Shown: in pieces, positions 8,132-17,720 of the stretch | Position numbering within the stretch: the stretch's first letter is position 1 | How the letters are laid out: each line of letters starts with the position of its first letter | NCBI GenBank assembly: GCA_050011195.1 | Contig: JBEKJO010000027.1 | Coordinates: 9,852 to 73,851, forward strand | From: PALSA-1440 sp050011195 | GTDB lineage: Bacteria; Verrucomicrobiota; Verrucomicrobiia; Limisphaerales; UBA8199 | Direction of reading: 5' to 3' | DNA: 64,000 nt | Position numbers and translations under genes: made by a program | Notes under the pieces: model-generated | Database searches by the model: none | The model's input: only the letters and a program-made list of their open reading frames with translations | Told to the model about the DNA's origin: nothing

Positions 8132-9340
8132 CTAACTGGTGGAAACCGCCTTGACCACCTTTTGCGCGGCGTCGGCCATCGAGCCGCCGCGGATGATGGT
8201 CAGGCCGGATTCGGCGAGGGTCTTCTTGCCGGCCTCGACGTTGTTCCCTTCGAGCCGCACCACGAGCGGGAGTTGCAAGCCGGTTTCTTTTACCGCCGCC
8301 ACGATGCCGGTGGCGATAACATTGCAGTCCATGATGCCGCCGAAGATGTTAACCAGGATGCCCTTCACGTTCGGGTCCTGCAGAATGATCTTGAACGCCG
8401 CGGCGACTTGCTCGTGGCTGGCCCCGCCGCCGACGTCGAGGAAATTAGCGGGGCGTCCGCCGAAGTGCTGGATGATGTCCATTGTGGCCATCGCCAGGCC
8501 GGCGCCATTGACCAGGCAGGCGATGTTGCCGTCGAGCTTGATGTAGTTCAGGTTGAATTTGCCGGCCTCGATTTCCAGCGGCGCTTCTTCGGCCAGATCG
8601 CGCATCGCCTGGAGGTTCGGATGCCGATAGAGGGCATTGTCATCGAGCGAAAGCTTGGCATCTACGGCCAGCAGCGTTTCTTTGCCCGCGCGCGTGCGGA
8701 CAAGGCACAGGGGGTTGATTTCCACCAGCGAGGCGTCGCATTCCCACCAGGTTTTATAGACCCCGAGCAACAGTTTGGCCGCCGGGCCGATCAAGTCATC
8801 TTTAAGCCCCAGTGCGCTGGCCACCTTGCGAGCCTGGTAGGGCATCATGCCGACGGCTGGGTCGATGGACTCCTTGATAATCTTCTCCGGTGTCCTGGCC
8901 GCGACTTCCTCGATGTCCATGCCCCCCTCGATGCTGGCCATGATTACCGGGCGCGACGACGAACGGTCCAGCAACACGGCCAGATAAAACTCTTTCTTGA
9001 TCTCCGGCGCGGCAGCGATGATCAACTTGCGCACGAGCCGGCCCTCGGGTCCGGTCTGCTTGGTGACGAGCATATTGCCCAGCATGGCTTTGGCTTTCTC
9101 GCCAACATCCTCCGCCGTCTGGCACAGCTTGACGCCGCCTTGGAAACCGCTCTTGAAGGTGCCTTTGCCCCGGCCACCGGCATGAATCTGCGATTTGACG
9201 GCAATGAGATCGGCGCCCTCGGCCAAGAGTTGCGCGGCAATTCTCTTCGCCGCTTCCGGCGTGTCGCAAACTTCCCACCGGGGCATGGCCACCCCGTATT
9301 GCCCCAACAATTGTCTGGCCTGGTACTCGTGAATATTCAT
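8132..9340 (-). CDS. sucC: Succinate-CoA ligase, beta subunit
   Basis: 402 aa from the ATG at 9338-9340, which gives the canonical SucC opening MNIHEYQARQLLGQYGV; the frame extends further upstream but that extension has no family counterpart. The ATP-grasp domain has HAGGRGK and VNPLC-type motifs (EINPLCLV). The C-terminal CoA-ligase domain has NGAGLAMATMDII, FLDVGGGA and NIFGGIMDCN. It works with SucD. It lies 130 bp downstream of citrate synthase; the gap holds only short direct repeats (GTAACCC, about 9398-9412), so coexpression with gltA is likely but not certain. Confidence 0.97.
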   Translation of the reverse strand: MNIHEYQARQLLGQYGVAMPRWEVCDTPEAAKRIAAQLLAEGADLIAVKSQIHAGGRGKGTFKSGFQGGVKLCQTAEDVGEKAKAMLGNMLVTKQTGPEGRLVRKLIIAAAPEIKKEFYLAVLLDRSSSRPVIMASIEGGMDIEEVAARTPEKIIKESIDPAVGMMPYQARKVASALGLKDDLIGPAAKLLLGVYKTWWECDASLVEINPLCLVRTRAGKETLLAVDAKLSLDDNALYRHPNLQAMRDLAEEAPLEIEAGKFNLNYIKLDGNIACLVNGAGLAMATMDIIQHFGGRPANFLDVGGGASHEQVAAAFKIILQDPNVKGILVNIFGGIMDCNVIATGIVAAVKETGLQLPLVVRLEGNNVEAGKKTLAESGLTIIRGGSMADAAQKVVKAVSTS

Positions 9341-9470
9341 TTCGGATTCAGGAGCGCAGGGCGCGTTGAAGTTTCGGAGGATCCCCTCCTGCAACTCATG
9401 TAACCCGTGTAACCCATTTGATTTGGTTAACTCAGTTCGCCGATTCAGCGCTCCGACGCCCTCCGCCCGG

Positions 9471-10757
9471 TCATTTGCGCTCTTTGATCGGCGTGTAATG
9501 GTTGAGAGCAGGCCCGGTGTAAATCTGGCGCGGCCGATAGATGCGCGTTGGGGCTTCCATGACCTCTTTGTAATTGGCGATCCAGCCCGGCATGCGTCCA
9601 ATGGCGAACATCACCGTGAACATCTCCACCGGAATGCCGATCGCGCGCATGATGATGCCGCTGTAAAAGTCCACATTGGGATACAGCTTGCGCTCGACAA
9701 AATAGGAATCGTGGAGGGCCGCTTCCTCCAGGTGCTTGGCGATGTCGAGCAACGGATCGCTGATATGAAGCTTGGCCAGCACGTCGTCGCAGGCCTTCTT
9801 GATGATCTTGGCGCGCGGGTCATAATTCTTATAGACCCGGTGGCCAAACCCCATCAGGCGCTTGCCGCTGTTCTTGTCCTTGGCGGCGGCAATGAACTTG
9901 GAGCCGTCGTCGCCCGACCGGTGAATCTCCTCGAGCATTTCCAGCACCGCCTGGTTGGCCCCGCCGTGCAAGGGACCCCAGAGCGCGCAAACCCCGGCCG
10001 CGGCGCTGGCGAACAGATTGGCCCGGCTCGAAGCCACCATCCGCACTGTCGCCGTCGAGCAGTTCTGTTCGTGGTCGGCGTGCAGCAGGAAAATCAAGTC
10101 CAACGCTTTGACCGCCTCCGGTTTCAGCTCATAATCCTTGAACGGCAGCGAGAACATCATGTGCAGGAAGTTCTCCGCGTACTTCAGTTCGGGCTTCGGG
10201 TAAATGGCCGGCAACCCGCGCGATTTGCGATACGAGAACGCCGCAACCGTCCGCACTTTGGACAGCAGCCGGGCGGCCTGCACCTCAAAACTGCCCCGCA
10301 TCTGGTCCGTGAACAACTCGGGATGGAAGCAGCTCGACGCATTGATCATCGCGGAGAGGATGGCCATCGGATGCGCATGGGGCGGGAAGCCTTCGAAGTG
10401 GTGCCTCATGGCCTCGTTCAAGAGTTCGTTTGCGGTCAGCAGGTCCGAGAAACGCCGCAGCTCGGCGCTGTTCGGCAGCCTGCCCATGATAATCAGGTGG
10501 GCCACCTCGATGAAGGTGGATTTCTCCGCCAACTCCTCTATGGGAATGCCGCGGTAACGCAAGATTCCCTTCTCCCCGTCAATGAACGTAATCTGGCTTT
10601 GGCACGAGCCGGTGTTCCCGTAGCCATCGTCCAGCGTGATATAGCCGGTTTCGTTGCGCAGCGCCGAGATGTCCAGCGCGCGTTCCCTTTCGGTTCCTTC
10701 GACAATCGGAAGCTTGCAGCTCTTCCCGTCCAGTATCAGTTCGGCGGTTTTATCCAT
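9471..10757 (-). CDS. gltA: Citrate synthase
   Basis: 428 aa from ATG at 10755-10757 (a TTG two codons upstream is less likely). The opening with TAELILDGKSCKLPIVEGTE and ALRNETGYITLDDGYGNT is that of hexameric type-II bacterial citrate synthases. Catalytic residues lie in LLHADHEQNCSTATVR (first His), MGFGHRVYKNYDPRA (second His) and the C-terminal DFYSGI region (Asp). It condenses oxaloacetate and acetyl-CoA. It heads a minus-strand TCA block followed by sucC and sucD. The 290 bp between this start and the divergent sigma-factor gene must hold its promoter, but I see no convincing -35/-10 pair. Confidence 0.97.
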   Translation of the reverse strand: MDKTAELILDGKSCKLPIVEGTERERALDISALRNETGYITLDDGYGNTGSCQSQITFIDGEKGILRYRGIPIEELAEKSTFIEVAHLIIMGRLPNSAELRRFSDLLTANELLNEAMRHHFEGFPPHAHPMAILSAMINASSCFHPELFTDQMRGSFEVQAARLLSKVRTVAAFSYRKSRGLPAIYPKPELKYAENFLHMMFSLPFKDYELKPEAVKALDLIFLLHADHEQNCSTATVRMVASSRANLFASAAAGVCALWGPLHGGANQAVLEMLEEIHRSGDDGSKFIAAAKDKNSGKRLMGFGHRVYKNYDPRAKIIKKACDDVLAKLHISDPLLDIAKHLEEAALHDSYFVERKLYPNVDFYSGIIMRAIGIPVEMFTVMFAIGRMPGWIANYKEVMEAPTRIYRPRQIYTGPALNHYTPIKERK

Positions 10758-11047
10758 AAACAACTTTCGCTAAAGGTTCAGAGCGGCAAAAATAATGCAA
10801 TCCGCAAGTCCGAGGCAACCCTAAACCGCGCTTTCGCGCAAAATATCACACCCATCCTCCGTCGGCAGATTCCACCCGGTTGCCGTCACTCCAGAGGCCA
10901 AACGAAGAAAACCGTTGAAGCTGGCGGGGTTTCCTGCTCCAATGCGCTCGGTGCTGTGAAAGATGGGGTTCATAGTCGGGGTCTGGACCGTCCTGCGGGG
11001 TCATCGGGGATGTTCGCCGCGCTTTGTACCGAAGCAGCCCCATAGCG
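10758..11047. promoter_or_regulatory. Divergent intergenic region between gltA and an ECF sigma gene
   Basis: This 290-bp stretch separates gltA (minus) from the ECF sigma factor (plus) and so must contain two divergent promoters. No obvious palindromic operator, riboswitch or terminator is seen, and no coding potential is convincing. Confidence 0.4.
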
Positions 11048-11800
11048 ATGTCATCGGCTAAAGACACAGAGGTCTCCACTTCCGCCCAGCGCAACTGGTT
11101 TACCACCACCCACTGGAGCCTCGTGCTCAATGCTCGCGACCCGGCCTCGCCGCTGGCCACCGAAGCGCTGGAGAAGCTCTGCCGCACCTACTGGTACCCT
11201 CTTTACGTTTACGCACGGCGGCAGGGGGAGGACGAGGAAGCGGCCAAGGACCTGACGCAGGGGTTCTTCGCCCGCCTCCTGGAAAAGAACTACCTGGCCC
11301 AGGCCCAGCGTGAGAGGGGCAGATTCCGCTCATTCCTGTTGGCTTCGTTGAAGCATTTCCTGGCGGACGAACGGGACAAGATCCGCGCTCAGAAGCGGGG
11401 TGGCGGCCAGCCCATTATCTCCCTCGACGACACAACCTGCGAGGACCGCTATCGCTTGGAGCCGGCGGAAGCTATGGATGCGGAAAAACTCTTCGAGCGC
11501 CGCTGGGCCTTGACGCTGCTGGAGCAGGCCCGGGCGCGAGTGAGAGAGGAGCATATTAAAGCCGGCAAAGCCGAACTCTACGACCGCTTGAAACCCTTTG
11601 AGTCCGGGGACGAGAACGCTTCATCTTACGCCCAAGTGGCCGCCGAGCTGGGGCTTACCGAGAGCGCGGTTAAGTCTGCTGTCTTCCGGATGCGGCAACA
11701 CTATCGCGAATTGGTGCGCGAGGAGGTGGCCCACACCGTGGAAAGCCCGGCTGAGATTGATGAGGAGATACGCCACCTGATTAGGGTGATCAGCGGGTGA
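11048..11800 (+). CDS. ECF-family RNA polymerase sigma factor, partner of the adjacent Ser/Thr kinase
   Basis: 250 aa from ATG 11048; an in-frame TTG at 11024 would add eight residues. Region 2 reads YWYPLYVYARRQGEDEEAAKDLTQGFFARLLEK, and RGRFRSFLLASLKHFLADE follows, a signature of the large ECF group common in Planctomycetes and Verrucomicrobia. Region 4 is a clear HTH: SSYAQVAAELGLTESAVKSAVFRMRQHYRELVREEV. It is followed after 92 bp by a Ser/Thr kinase-TPR gene. In this sigma group a neighbouring transmembrane kinase is commonly thought to take the place of an anti-sigma factor. No anti-sigma gene is present here. The regulon is unknown. Confidence 0.88.
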   Translation: MSSAKDTEVSTSAQRNWFTTTHWSLVLNARDPASPLATEALEKLCRTYWYPLYVYARRQGEDEEAAKDLTQGFFARLLEKNYLAQAQRERGRFRSFLLASLKHFLADERDKIRAQKRGGGQPIISLDDTTCEDRYRLEPAEAMDAEKLFERRWALTLLEQARARVREEHIKAGKAELYDRLKPFESGDENASSYAQVAAELGLTESAVKSAVFRMRQHYRELVREEVAHTVESPAEIDEEIRHLIRVISG

Positions 11801-11892
11801 ACTGTGATCGGCCATGTTTGTCCCCATCGCGCGCAACTTTCATCCTGGTTTTCCTCAGTAAAGGTAAGAGACGCAGGCATTAGAACGAGCCG

Positions 11893-14847
11893 ATGATGCC
11901 AATGACACGAACATGTGCTGAATGCGGGGCCACGCTAGCGGGCGACACCGCGGCTGGCGCTTGCCCGGTTTGCGCCTTGCGGGGCGCGCTGGAACTGTCC
12001 GGCGCTACGGCGGAGGTCGTGGTGACTGAGAAACCCGGCGACCAAATCGGGCATTATAAGCTGCTCGAAAAGATTGGCGAGGGCGGGTGCGGCATCGTGT
12101 ACATGGCCGAGCAGATCAAGCCCATTCGCCGGCGTGTCGCTCTGAAGATCGTCAAGCTGGGCATGGACACCAGGCAGGTCATCGCCCGGTTCGAAGCCGA
12201 GCGCCAGGCCCTGGCCCTGATGGACCATCCGAACATCGCCAAAGTGCTCGATGCCGGGGCCACCGATACCGGCCGGCCCTACTTCGTCATGGAGTTGGTG
12301 CGCGGCATCAAGATTACCGACTACTGCGACCAGCACCACCTGTCCACCCCTGAGCGGCTGGACCTGTTCATGCAAGTCTGCCATGCCATCCAGCACGCAC
12401 ACCAGAAAGGGATCATCCATCGCGACATCAAACCTTCCAACATCCTGGTTACTTTGCTGGACGGCGTGCCCATTCCCAAGGTGATTGATTTCGGCATTGC
12501 CAAGGCCACGCAGCAGCCATTGACCGATAAGACCCTGTTTACCGGCTTCCACCAGTTCATCGGCACGCCAGCCTACATGAGCCCGGAACAGGCGGAAATG
12601 GGCCCGCAGGATATAGACACGCGCAGCGATATTTACGCCCTGGGCGTGCTGCTCTACGAGCTATTAACGGGGCGCTTGCCATTCGAACAGAAGGAGATGC
12701 TTGAGGCTGGCCTGGACGAAATGCGGCGGCTCATTCGGGAGAAAGAGCCGCCCAAACCTTCGACCCGCCTGAGTACATTGGCGCACGGCGACCTCACTGC
12801 TATTGCCAGAAGCCGCCAGACCGAGCCACCCCGGTTGCTCCACTTGGTGCGTGGCGACTTGGACTGGATCGTAATGAAATGCCTGGAGAAGGACCGCGCG
12901 CGCCGTTACGACACGCCGAACGGGTTGGCGCGGGACCTGGAGCGGCACTTGAACCATGAGCCGGTGACCGCCGCGGCGCCGAGCCCGTTCTACCGAATGG
13001 GCAAATTCGTCCGCCGCCATCGCGTTGGGCTCGCAACCGCAGCGGCCCTATTGGTTCTGGTGGTCGCTGGGGTGGTGGCAAGCGTGTGGCAGGCGGTGCG
13101 CGCGACCAAGGCCGAGGGGCAGGCGCGAACGGTGGCTACGTTCTTGAAAAACATGCTGAACGGCGTGCGCCCATCCCGAGCGTTGGGACGGGACACGAAA
13201 ATGCTCCGGGAAATTTTGGATAGAACCGCCGGCAGCCTTGGAAAAGACCTCCGGAATCAACCGGCGGTGGAGGCCGAGCTCCGCAGCACGGTCGGCGGAG
13301 TTTACCTGGACCTCGGCGAATATGAAAAGGCCGAGACCATGCACCGCGCGGCGCTGGCGTTGCGAAAGGAAGTTTTTGGTTACGAGCACCCGGACGTCGC
13401 CGAATCGCTCGACGAGCTTGGCAACGCCCTTTACCGGCAAAGCAAGCTGACCGAAGCCGAAACCACGCATCGCGAGGCCCTGGCGCTGCGGAGAAAACTG
13501 CTTGGCAGCCGTCATCCCAAAGTGGCTGCCTCGCTCAACAATCTGGCCAACACACTCCGGGAGCAGGGCAGGCTGGCGGAGGCTGAAGCCATGTTCCGCG
13601 AGGCGCTGGTGTTGCGGAGAGAATTGCTGGGCAGTAACCACGCGGAAACCGCCGAGACGGTGGACAACCTGGGCGCAATCCTCTCGCTCCAGGACAAGTT
13701 TCAAGAGGCCGAGACGATGCAGCGCGAGGCGCTGGCGTTGGACAAACGGCTGCTCGGCAACGACCATCCCGACGTGGCCCTCTCGCTCAACAACCTGGCC
13801 GATACGCTCACGGCCGAAGGCAAGCTGGACGAGGCTGAGGCCAGGTCCCGCGAGGCGCTGGCGTTGCGACGGAAAGTGCTCGGCGCGGAACATCCCGACG
13901 TGGCTTTCTCGCTCTTCAATCTGGCCAATGTGCTCTTGCGGCAGGACAAGCTGGCGGATGCCGAGGCCGCCCATCGCGAGGCGCTGGCCATGCGGCGGAA
14001 ATTGCTCGGCAACGACCATCTCGCCGTGGCTGGATCGCTCAATAACGTGGCTGCAGTGCTGATCGCCGAAGATAAGCTGGCCGAGGCGGAAACCGCGCAG
14101 CGCGAGGCCCTGGCGATCCAACGCAAAGCTTTGGGCGGCGAGCATCAAGATATTGCCGGCTCGCTCGCCAATTTGGCTTACCTGCTCCAGCGCCGAGGCC
14201 AGTTGGCCGAGGCCGAGGCGACGCAGCGCGAGGCGCTGGCCATGCGGCGGAAGCTGCTGGGCAATGAGCATTCCGATGTGGCCGCCTCGCTTGCCGGCCT
14301 GGCCGACGTGCTCTACGACCAACACAAGCTGGCGGAGGCCGAAGCCTTGCAGCGGGAAGAGTTGGCGATGCGGCGAGAGTGGCTGTCAAAAACGTCTCCG
14401 CACCTGCCCGCCCTGGTCAACAACCTCGTTGATGCCTTTTTCCGCTTGACGCGCACCGTCCTGGCGGCGGAAGAGTTTGCCGAGGCCGAGCGGCTGGCGC
14501 GCGAGTGGCTGGCCCTTGGCGAAAAGGAATTGCCCGACGACTGGCAGACGTTCAATGCCCGCAGCATGCTGGGCAGCGGCCTGCTGGGGCAGAGGAAGTT
14601 CACCGAAGCCGAGCCGCCCCTGGTCTTCGGCTATGACGGAATGAACCGGCGGCAGGAAAAGGTCCCGCCTGAATACAAATTCCGCCTGCGGGAGAGTCTA
14701 GAGTGTTTGGTGCGCCTCTACCAGGCCACGGGCCGGCCTGACCAAGCTGCCGAATGGAAGAAGAAGCTCGCAAATTACAGCGCGTCTGAGCCCGACCAGA
14801 AGGCCAACGCCCCCAAACCGCAGCCGCCCTTGCCCGGCAGCCCTTAA
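11893..14847 (+). CDS. Transmembrane Ser/Thr protein kinase with zinc-ribbon and TPR array
   Basis: 984 aa. An N-terminal zinc ribbon has C8, C11, C24 and C27. The kinase domain (about 52-350) has glycine loop GEGGCGIVY (62-70), ATP-binding K85 in VALKIVK, catalytic IIHRDIKPSNIL, DFGIAKA and GTPAYMSPEQ, so it is predicted to be active. A region of the planctomycete/verrucomicrobial type lies between the APE motif and the last helix. One membrane segment spans about 378-400. The rest is about ten 42-residue TPRs of the kinesin-light-chain type (Axxx+REALALRRKLLGxxHPDVAxSLNNLA), probably a protein-binding platform on the other side of the membrane. The repeats are near-identical at DNA level with a 126-bp period. 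Likely the regulator of the adjacent ECF sigma factor. Confidence 0.93.
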   Translation: MMPMTRTCAECGATLAGDTAAGACPVCALRGALELSGATAEVVVTEKPGDQIGHYKLLEKIGEGGCGIVYMAEQIKPIRRRVALKIVKLGMDTRQVIARFEAERQALALMDHPNIAKVLDAGATDTGRPYFVMELVRGIKITDYCDQHHLSTPERLDLFMQVCHAIQHAHQKGIIHRDIKPSNILVTLLDGVPIPKVIDFGIAKATQQPLTDKTLFTGFHQFIGTPAYMSPEQAEMGPQDIDTRSDIYALGVLLYELLTGRLPFEQKEMLEAGLDEMRRLIREKEPPKPSTRLSTLAHGDLTAIARSRQTEPPRLLHLVRGDLDWIVMKCLEKDRARRYDTPNGLARDLERHLNHEPVTAAAPSPFYRMGKFVRRHRVGLATAAALLVLVVAGVVASVWQAVRATKAEGQARTVATFLKNMLNGVRPSRALGRDTKMLREILDRTAGSLGKDLRNQPAVEAELRSTVGGVYLDLGEYEKAETMHRAALALRKEVFGYEHPDVAESLDELGNALYRQSKLTEAETTHREALALRRKLLGSRHPKVAASLNNLANTLREQGRLAEAEAMFREALVLRRELLGSNHAETAETVDNLGAILSLQDKFQEAETMQREALALDKRLLGNDHPDVALSLNNLADTLTAEGKLDEAEARSREALALRRKVLGAEHPDVAFSLFNLANVLLRQDKLADAEAAHREALAMRRKLLGNDHLAVAGSLNNVAAVLIAEDKLAEAETAQREALAIQRKALGGEHQDIAGSLANLAYLLQRRGQLAEAEATQREALAMRRKLLGNEHSDVAASLAGLADVLYDQHKLAEAEALQREELAMRREWLSKTSPHLPALVNNLVDAFFRLTRTVLAAEEFAEAERLAREWLALGEKELPDDWQTFNARSMLGSGLLGQRKFTEAEPPLVFGYDGMNRRQEKVPPEYKFRLRESLECLVRLYQATGRPDQAAEWKKKLANYSASEPDQKANAPKPQPPLPGSP

Positions 14848-14945
14848 CGCCTTCTCCTGAAACCCCGGCCAGTATTGGAGTGTGGGGCGGGGGAGCGTAA
14901 CGCGCTTTCTTGTCCCGCGACGCTCACCGCCTCCGCCCGGAAAAC

Positions 14946-16085
14946 CTACGGTCCGGCAGAGGCCCGGCCCCGATAGAAGCCCTGCCGATTGGTCGCTGCG
15001 CTGGAATCGCTGACGGTCCAGGCGAAGTTCGTGGCGTAGGTGCTGGCAAACGGCTGCCAATTCTGGAGGTCATCACTGGTGTCAAGGAACTGGACCAGAC
15101 CCGGCTCGGTCTCTACGGTCACGGAAACAGCGGCACTATTGTTGGCCTTGCTTAACTGGAGCGCAGGCTGGGGCAGCGTCGGCGGCGTTGCTCCCGCCAC
15201 GACCCGGATATGGTCGAAGGCCATGAAATTGTTTCCGGGATCGTCCGCGTTGGACAGGAGCCACGCGGCATAGAGGTACCCCAAAATGAACCTCTGGTTG
15301 GCGGGAGCTATCGGTATTGGGCCGGGGGTGATACTCGTGCCATTCAGGGATGCGCTCCACAGATTGTTCGTAAAATCCATGTCAACCTCCAACCGGTGAA
15401 GGAATGAATTGGTAAATTGTGTGCCGAGGGAGTAACGGTAATCGCTTCCATTGGTCTCGTAGTAAACCCTGTTGTCGGTGTGGTCGAAAGTCAACGTAAA
15501 CAGCAAAACATACGGCGAGGGGGTAGAGAAGAACCAACTGAAGTCATCGTTTGTGCCCTCGGTGGAAGGCTCAATGCGAAACAACACAGAAAAGGAAACG
15601 CAGGGGGTCTGTTGGGAAGCGGGATCAAAGGCGGTCGGATACGTTACCGGATGTCGTTCGAGCAGCGTGTCATTGCCGGGGCTGAGCGCCGTCAAACCCA
15701 CGTACGCCTGCAACCCAAGTCCGGGCCAGAGGGGTTCCACCAGGCAGCCCTTGGTTGGATCATTAGACAACCACAGGTTTTGTCCAGCCAAAGGCAACCC
15801 CTGAGTGTAGCCCTCGCTCGGTTCAAAATCTATCGCCAGGATGTTCGTGAACGTGGCCGCGCCAGCATTCGACCAGACGGCGCCCGGGCAAATGAGGCAG
15901 CAGAACAGAGGGATCAGCGAGCTGTTCGTGGACCAGCGAACTCGAATCCAATGGCCGCACCCGGACCAAAATGGCTTCGGCTTGCCATTTTGGCATCCCG
16001 CTGCCCGGCAGTTTTGTAGTGCAGGAGGTTTCACCGGGGGGCCACAGTGAGCTTTGCTTCCCGCGCCGTCAAGCTCATATACCAT
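14946..16085 (-). CDS. Exported concanavalin-like protein (start uncertain)
   Basis: The frame is 379 codons. The first 45 or so residues look non-coding (Cys/Pro/Lys-rich, poor codon use). A hydrophobic stretch STNSSLIPLFCCLICPGAVW..AGAA then reads as a signal peptide, but no ATG/GTG/TTG precedes it closely, so the true start is unresolved. The body (about 75-310) has a beta-rich pattern like a LamG/concanavalin-type domain (DFEPSEGYTQG, FSVLFRIEPS, HRLEVDMDF). The last 70 residues (LQFLDTSDDLQNW-like, ending NRQGFYRGR) match the small C-terminal domain found on many verrucomicrobial secreted proteins. Function unknown. Convergent with the upstream kinase gene. Confidence 0.6.
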   Translation of the reverse strand: MVYELDGAGSKAHCGPPVKPPALQNCRAAGCQNGKPKPFWSGCGHWIRVRWSTNSSLIPLFCCLICPGAVWSNAGAATFTNILAIDFEPSEGYTQGLPLAGQNLWLSNDPTKGCLVEPLWPGLGLQAYVGLTALSPGNDTLLERHPVTYPTAFDPASQQTPCVSFSVLFRIEPSTEGTNDDFSWFFSTPSPYVLLFTLTFDHTDNRVYYETNGSDYRYSLGTQFTNSFLHRLEVDMDFTNNLWSASLNGTSITPGPIPIAPANQRFILGYLYAAWLLSNADDPGNNFMAFDHIRVVAGATPPTLPQPALQLSKANNSAAVSVTVETEPGLVQFLDTSDDLQNWQPFASTYATNFAWTVSDSSAATNRQGFYRGRASAGP

Positions 16086-16189
16086 AAAAATGAGCCTTCA
16101 GGATCAAACTTCCTGCAACCTTTCCCCCCGTTTCCCTCTGTATCCAGTGAAGTCCGAAACAACAACAACAAAAAGAAAGATAAACACAA

Positions 16190-16813
16190 ATGAAACTGAC
16201 AACTAAGCACCTGACCGCTCTCCTCGCGGCAATGACGGTGGTCGCCACCGGCTGCACCGCCACACTCAACCACGGCAAATTCAGCGACATCGCCTGTCCG
16301 CCCAAAGGGCCGGTCGGCGTCTCGGCCCGCGCCGAAAAGATGCCCCATCGAATCGGGTGGGGGACCTTCACGGTCTTCGCCATCCCGGTTGCGCCGGTGA
16401 CCGTCAACGGCGAGCCTGACAAGGAACTGATGAACCAGTTCAAGGCCGCCGTCGAGCACTGCGGCTACCAGGCGAAGCTGGTCCAGGACCCGGGCGACGC
16501 CGCCGGTCTGCCCGTCCTCTCCTGCTCAGTCAAGAAGTTCAAATTCCGCAACTATACTTGGTTGTTCCCCCTGGTCTTCAACTGGGGGACCGTGACGGTC
16601 GAGGTGTCTGTCAAAGGCCCGGACGGCACTGCCCTCTGGTCCAAATCCTACAACGGCAAGGCCAGCGGCCTCTACAGCTTTAACTCGACGGTCAACAAAG
16701 CCTTGACCGTCATGCTCAACGAGATGATTGCCGACCTGGCCCGCACTGACTTCAAGGCGGCCACCGGGGCCAAAGCGCCGCCGGCAGCAAACGTCCCCCG
16801 GCCCGGAATTTAG
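16190..16813 (+). CDS. Predicted lipoprotein, 207 aa, unknown function
   Basis: The N-terminus MKLTTKHLTALLAAMTVVATGC is a type II signal peptide with the lipobox VATGC, so the mature protein should start at a lipidated Cys22. The rest is a compact alpha/beta domain with alternating strands (VSARAEKMPHRIGWGTFTVF, GTVTVEVSVKGPDGTALW) and a C-terminal helix. The layout resembles small outer-membrane lipoproteins of the YajG or DUF4136 kind, but I cannot assign a family. A poly-purine stretch AAAGAAAGA (about 16173-16181) lies a little upstream of the ATG, a weak ribosome-binding site. Divergent from the secreted protein at 14946-16085. Confidence 0.75.
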   Translation: MKLTTKHLTALLAAMTVVATGCTATLNHGKFSDIACPPKGPVGVSARAEKMPHRIGWGTFTVFAIPVAPVTVNGEPDKELMNQFKAAVEHCGYQAKLVQDPGDAAGLPVLSCSVKKFKFRNYTWLFPLVFNWGTVTVEVSVKGPDGTALWSKSYNGKASGLYSFNSTVNKALTVMLNEMIADLARTDFKAATGAKAPPAANVPRPGI

Positions 16814-16920
16814 CCTTTCCACCCGGCTTGGCAATGACCTCCCGGATTCGCAGGTGTTGCGGCGAGGCAATGGCCGAAGCAGGCAATGCTCAGCCCCTGA
16901 ACCGTCCGAATGGCCGCGAG

Positions 16921-17046
16921 GTTCTGGAGTGCGGTGGCTGGCGGGGAACGGGGCTGACACCGCTCTGGACGGCCTGCGGAGGGTCGAAGCGAAAGCGGTG
17001 TGTGCCCTCACCCCTCACCCACCGCACTCCAAAACGCTGGCGTGCG
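16921..17046. repeat. Dispersed inverted repeat, family D copy 2
   Basis: Arms TTCTGGAGTGCGGTGG and CCACCGCACTCCAAAACG enclose a GC-rich centre. They share the GGAGTGCG / CGCACTCCAAA(A)CG core with copies at 1320, 43751 and 46212. Confidence 0.6.
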
Positions 17047-17373
17047 GGCCGGGCCTGGCGCTGGCTTCAATCCTTCAGTGATAAACCGGAGCCAATAAAT
17101 TGCCATGATTGGGAGAATCAGAACAACTTGTACTTGGTGGCGGCACAGAAATAGGCTTGCCATTCGGACCAGATTGCCTTCTACTGAACGCGTTATTTGG
17201 CTGGGCCGGCGCTCGGGCTGGGCGTTCCGGCACCGGGCAGGAGATTTGTTCAATCGGTGTTCGAGAAGGAATGGGGATGGGCAGCGGCACAAGCGCAGTG
17301 GCGGGGACAAGGTCTGGGGCAAGTTCCGGGCAGGGGAGGGCTGTTGTCTCCGTTTCCTCTGTTCCTTCCTGCC

Positions 17374-17420
17374 CCACCACTCCACCACTCCACCACTCCA
17401 CCACTCCATTACTCCATTCC
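17374..17420. repeat. CCACCACT octamer microsatellite
   Basis: About five tandem copies of an 8-bp unit (CACCACTC, drifting to CATTACTC at the end). On the complement the unit is GAGTGGTG, which also appears in the minisatellite at 22962-23057, so the two loci carry related units. Confidence 0.8.
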
Positions 17421-17720
17421 CCAGAAGATTCCCTGCAACCTTTCGCCGGCTTTTCCTCTGTATGGGGTGGAGGCCGGTGGCCTCCCCGCGAAAGCGGCGC
17501 AGCGGAAAGCAGTGAATATGCATAAAGATCGGAAGCTCTCTCTATGAGACCAGGCAGGAAGAAACAGTAAAACCAATTTTGCGCAGCTTCGGCTGCCGGG
17601 CTTCTGCACGGGGACCCCGTTCAATTGAAAGGGGACCGTGTGAAGGGCGCGACGGGGTCGTGCCCCTGGGATTTCCCGGCCGCCGAACACGCGCGCAAGG
17701 CAAAAGAAAGGCAACGAACT

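Larger units (their letters stand above)
16814..17720. other. Intergenic stretch without a convincing gene
   Basis: About 900 bp with several overlapping GC-rich frames but no start, RBS and codon pattern that persuades. It holds a family D inverted repeat (16921-17046) and a CCACCACT microsatellite (about 17374-17420), both listed separately. Confidence 0.5.

Noticed and set aside
9366..11045. 559-codon plus-strand frame opposite gltA
   Set aside because: It is antisense to an intact citrate synthase.
13048..14325. 425-codon minus-strand frame opposite the kinase TPR region
   Set aside because: It reflects the 126-bp period of the TPR coding sequence; no independent start signal or domain.
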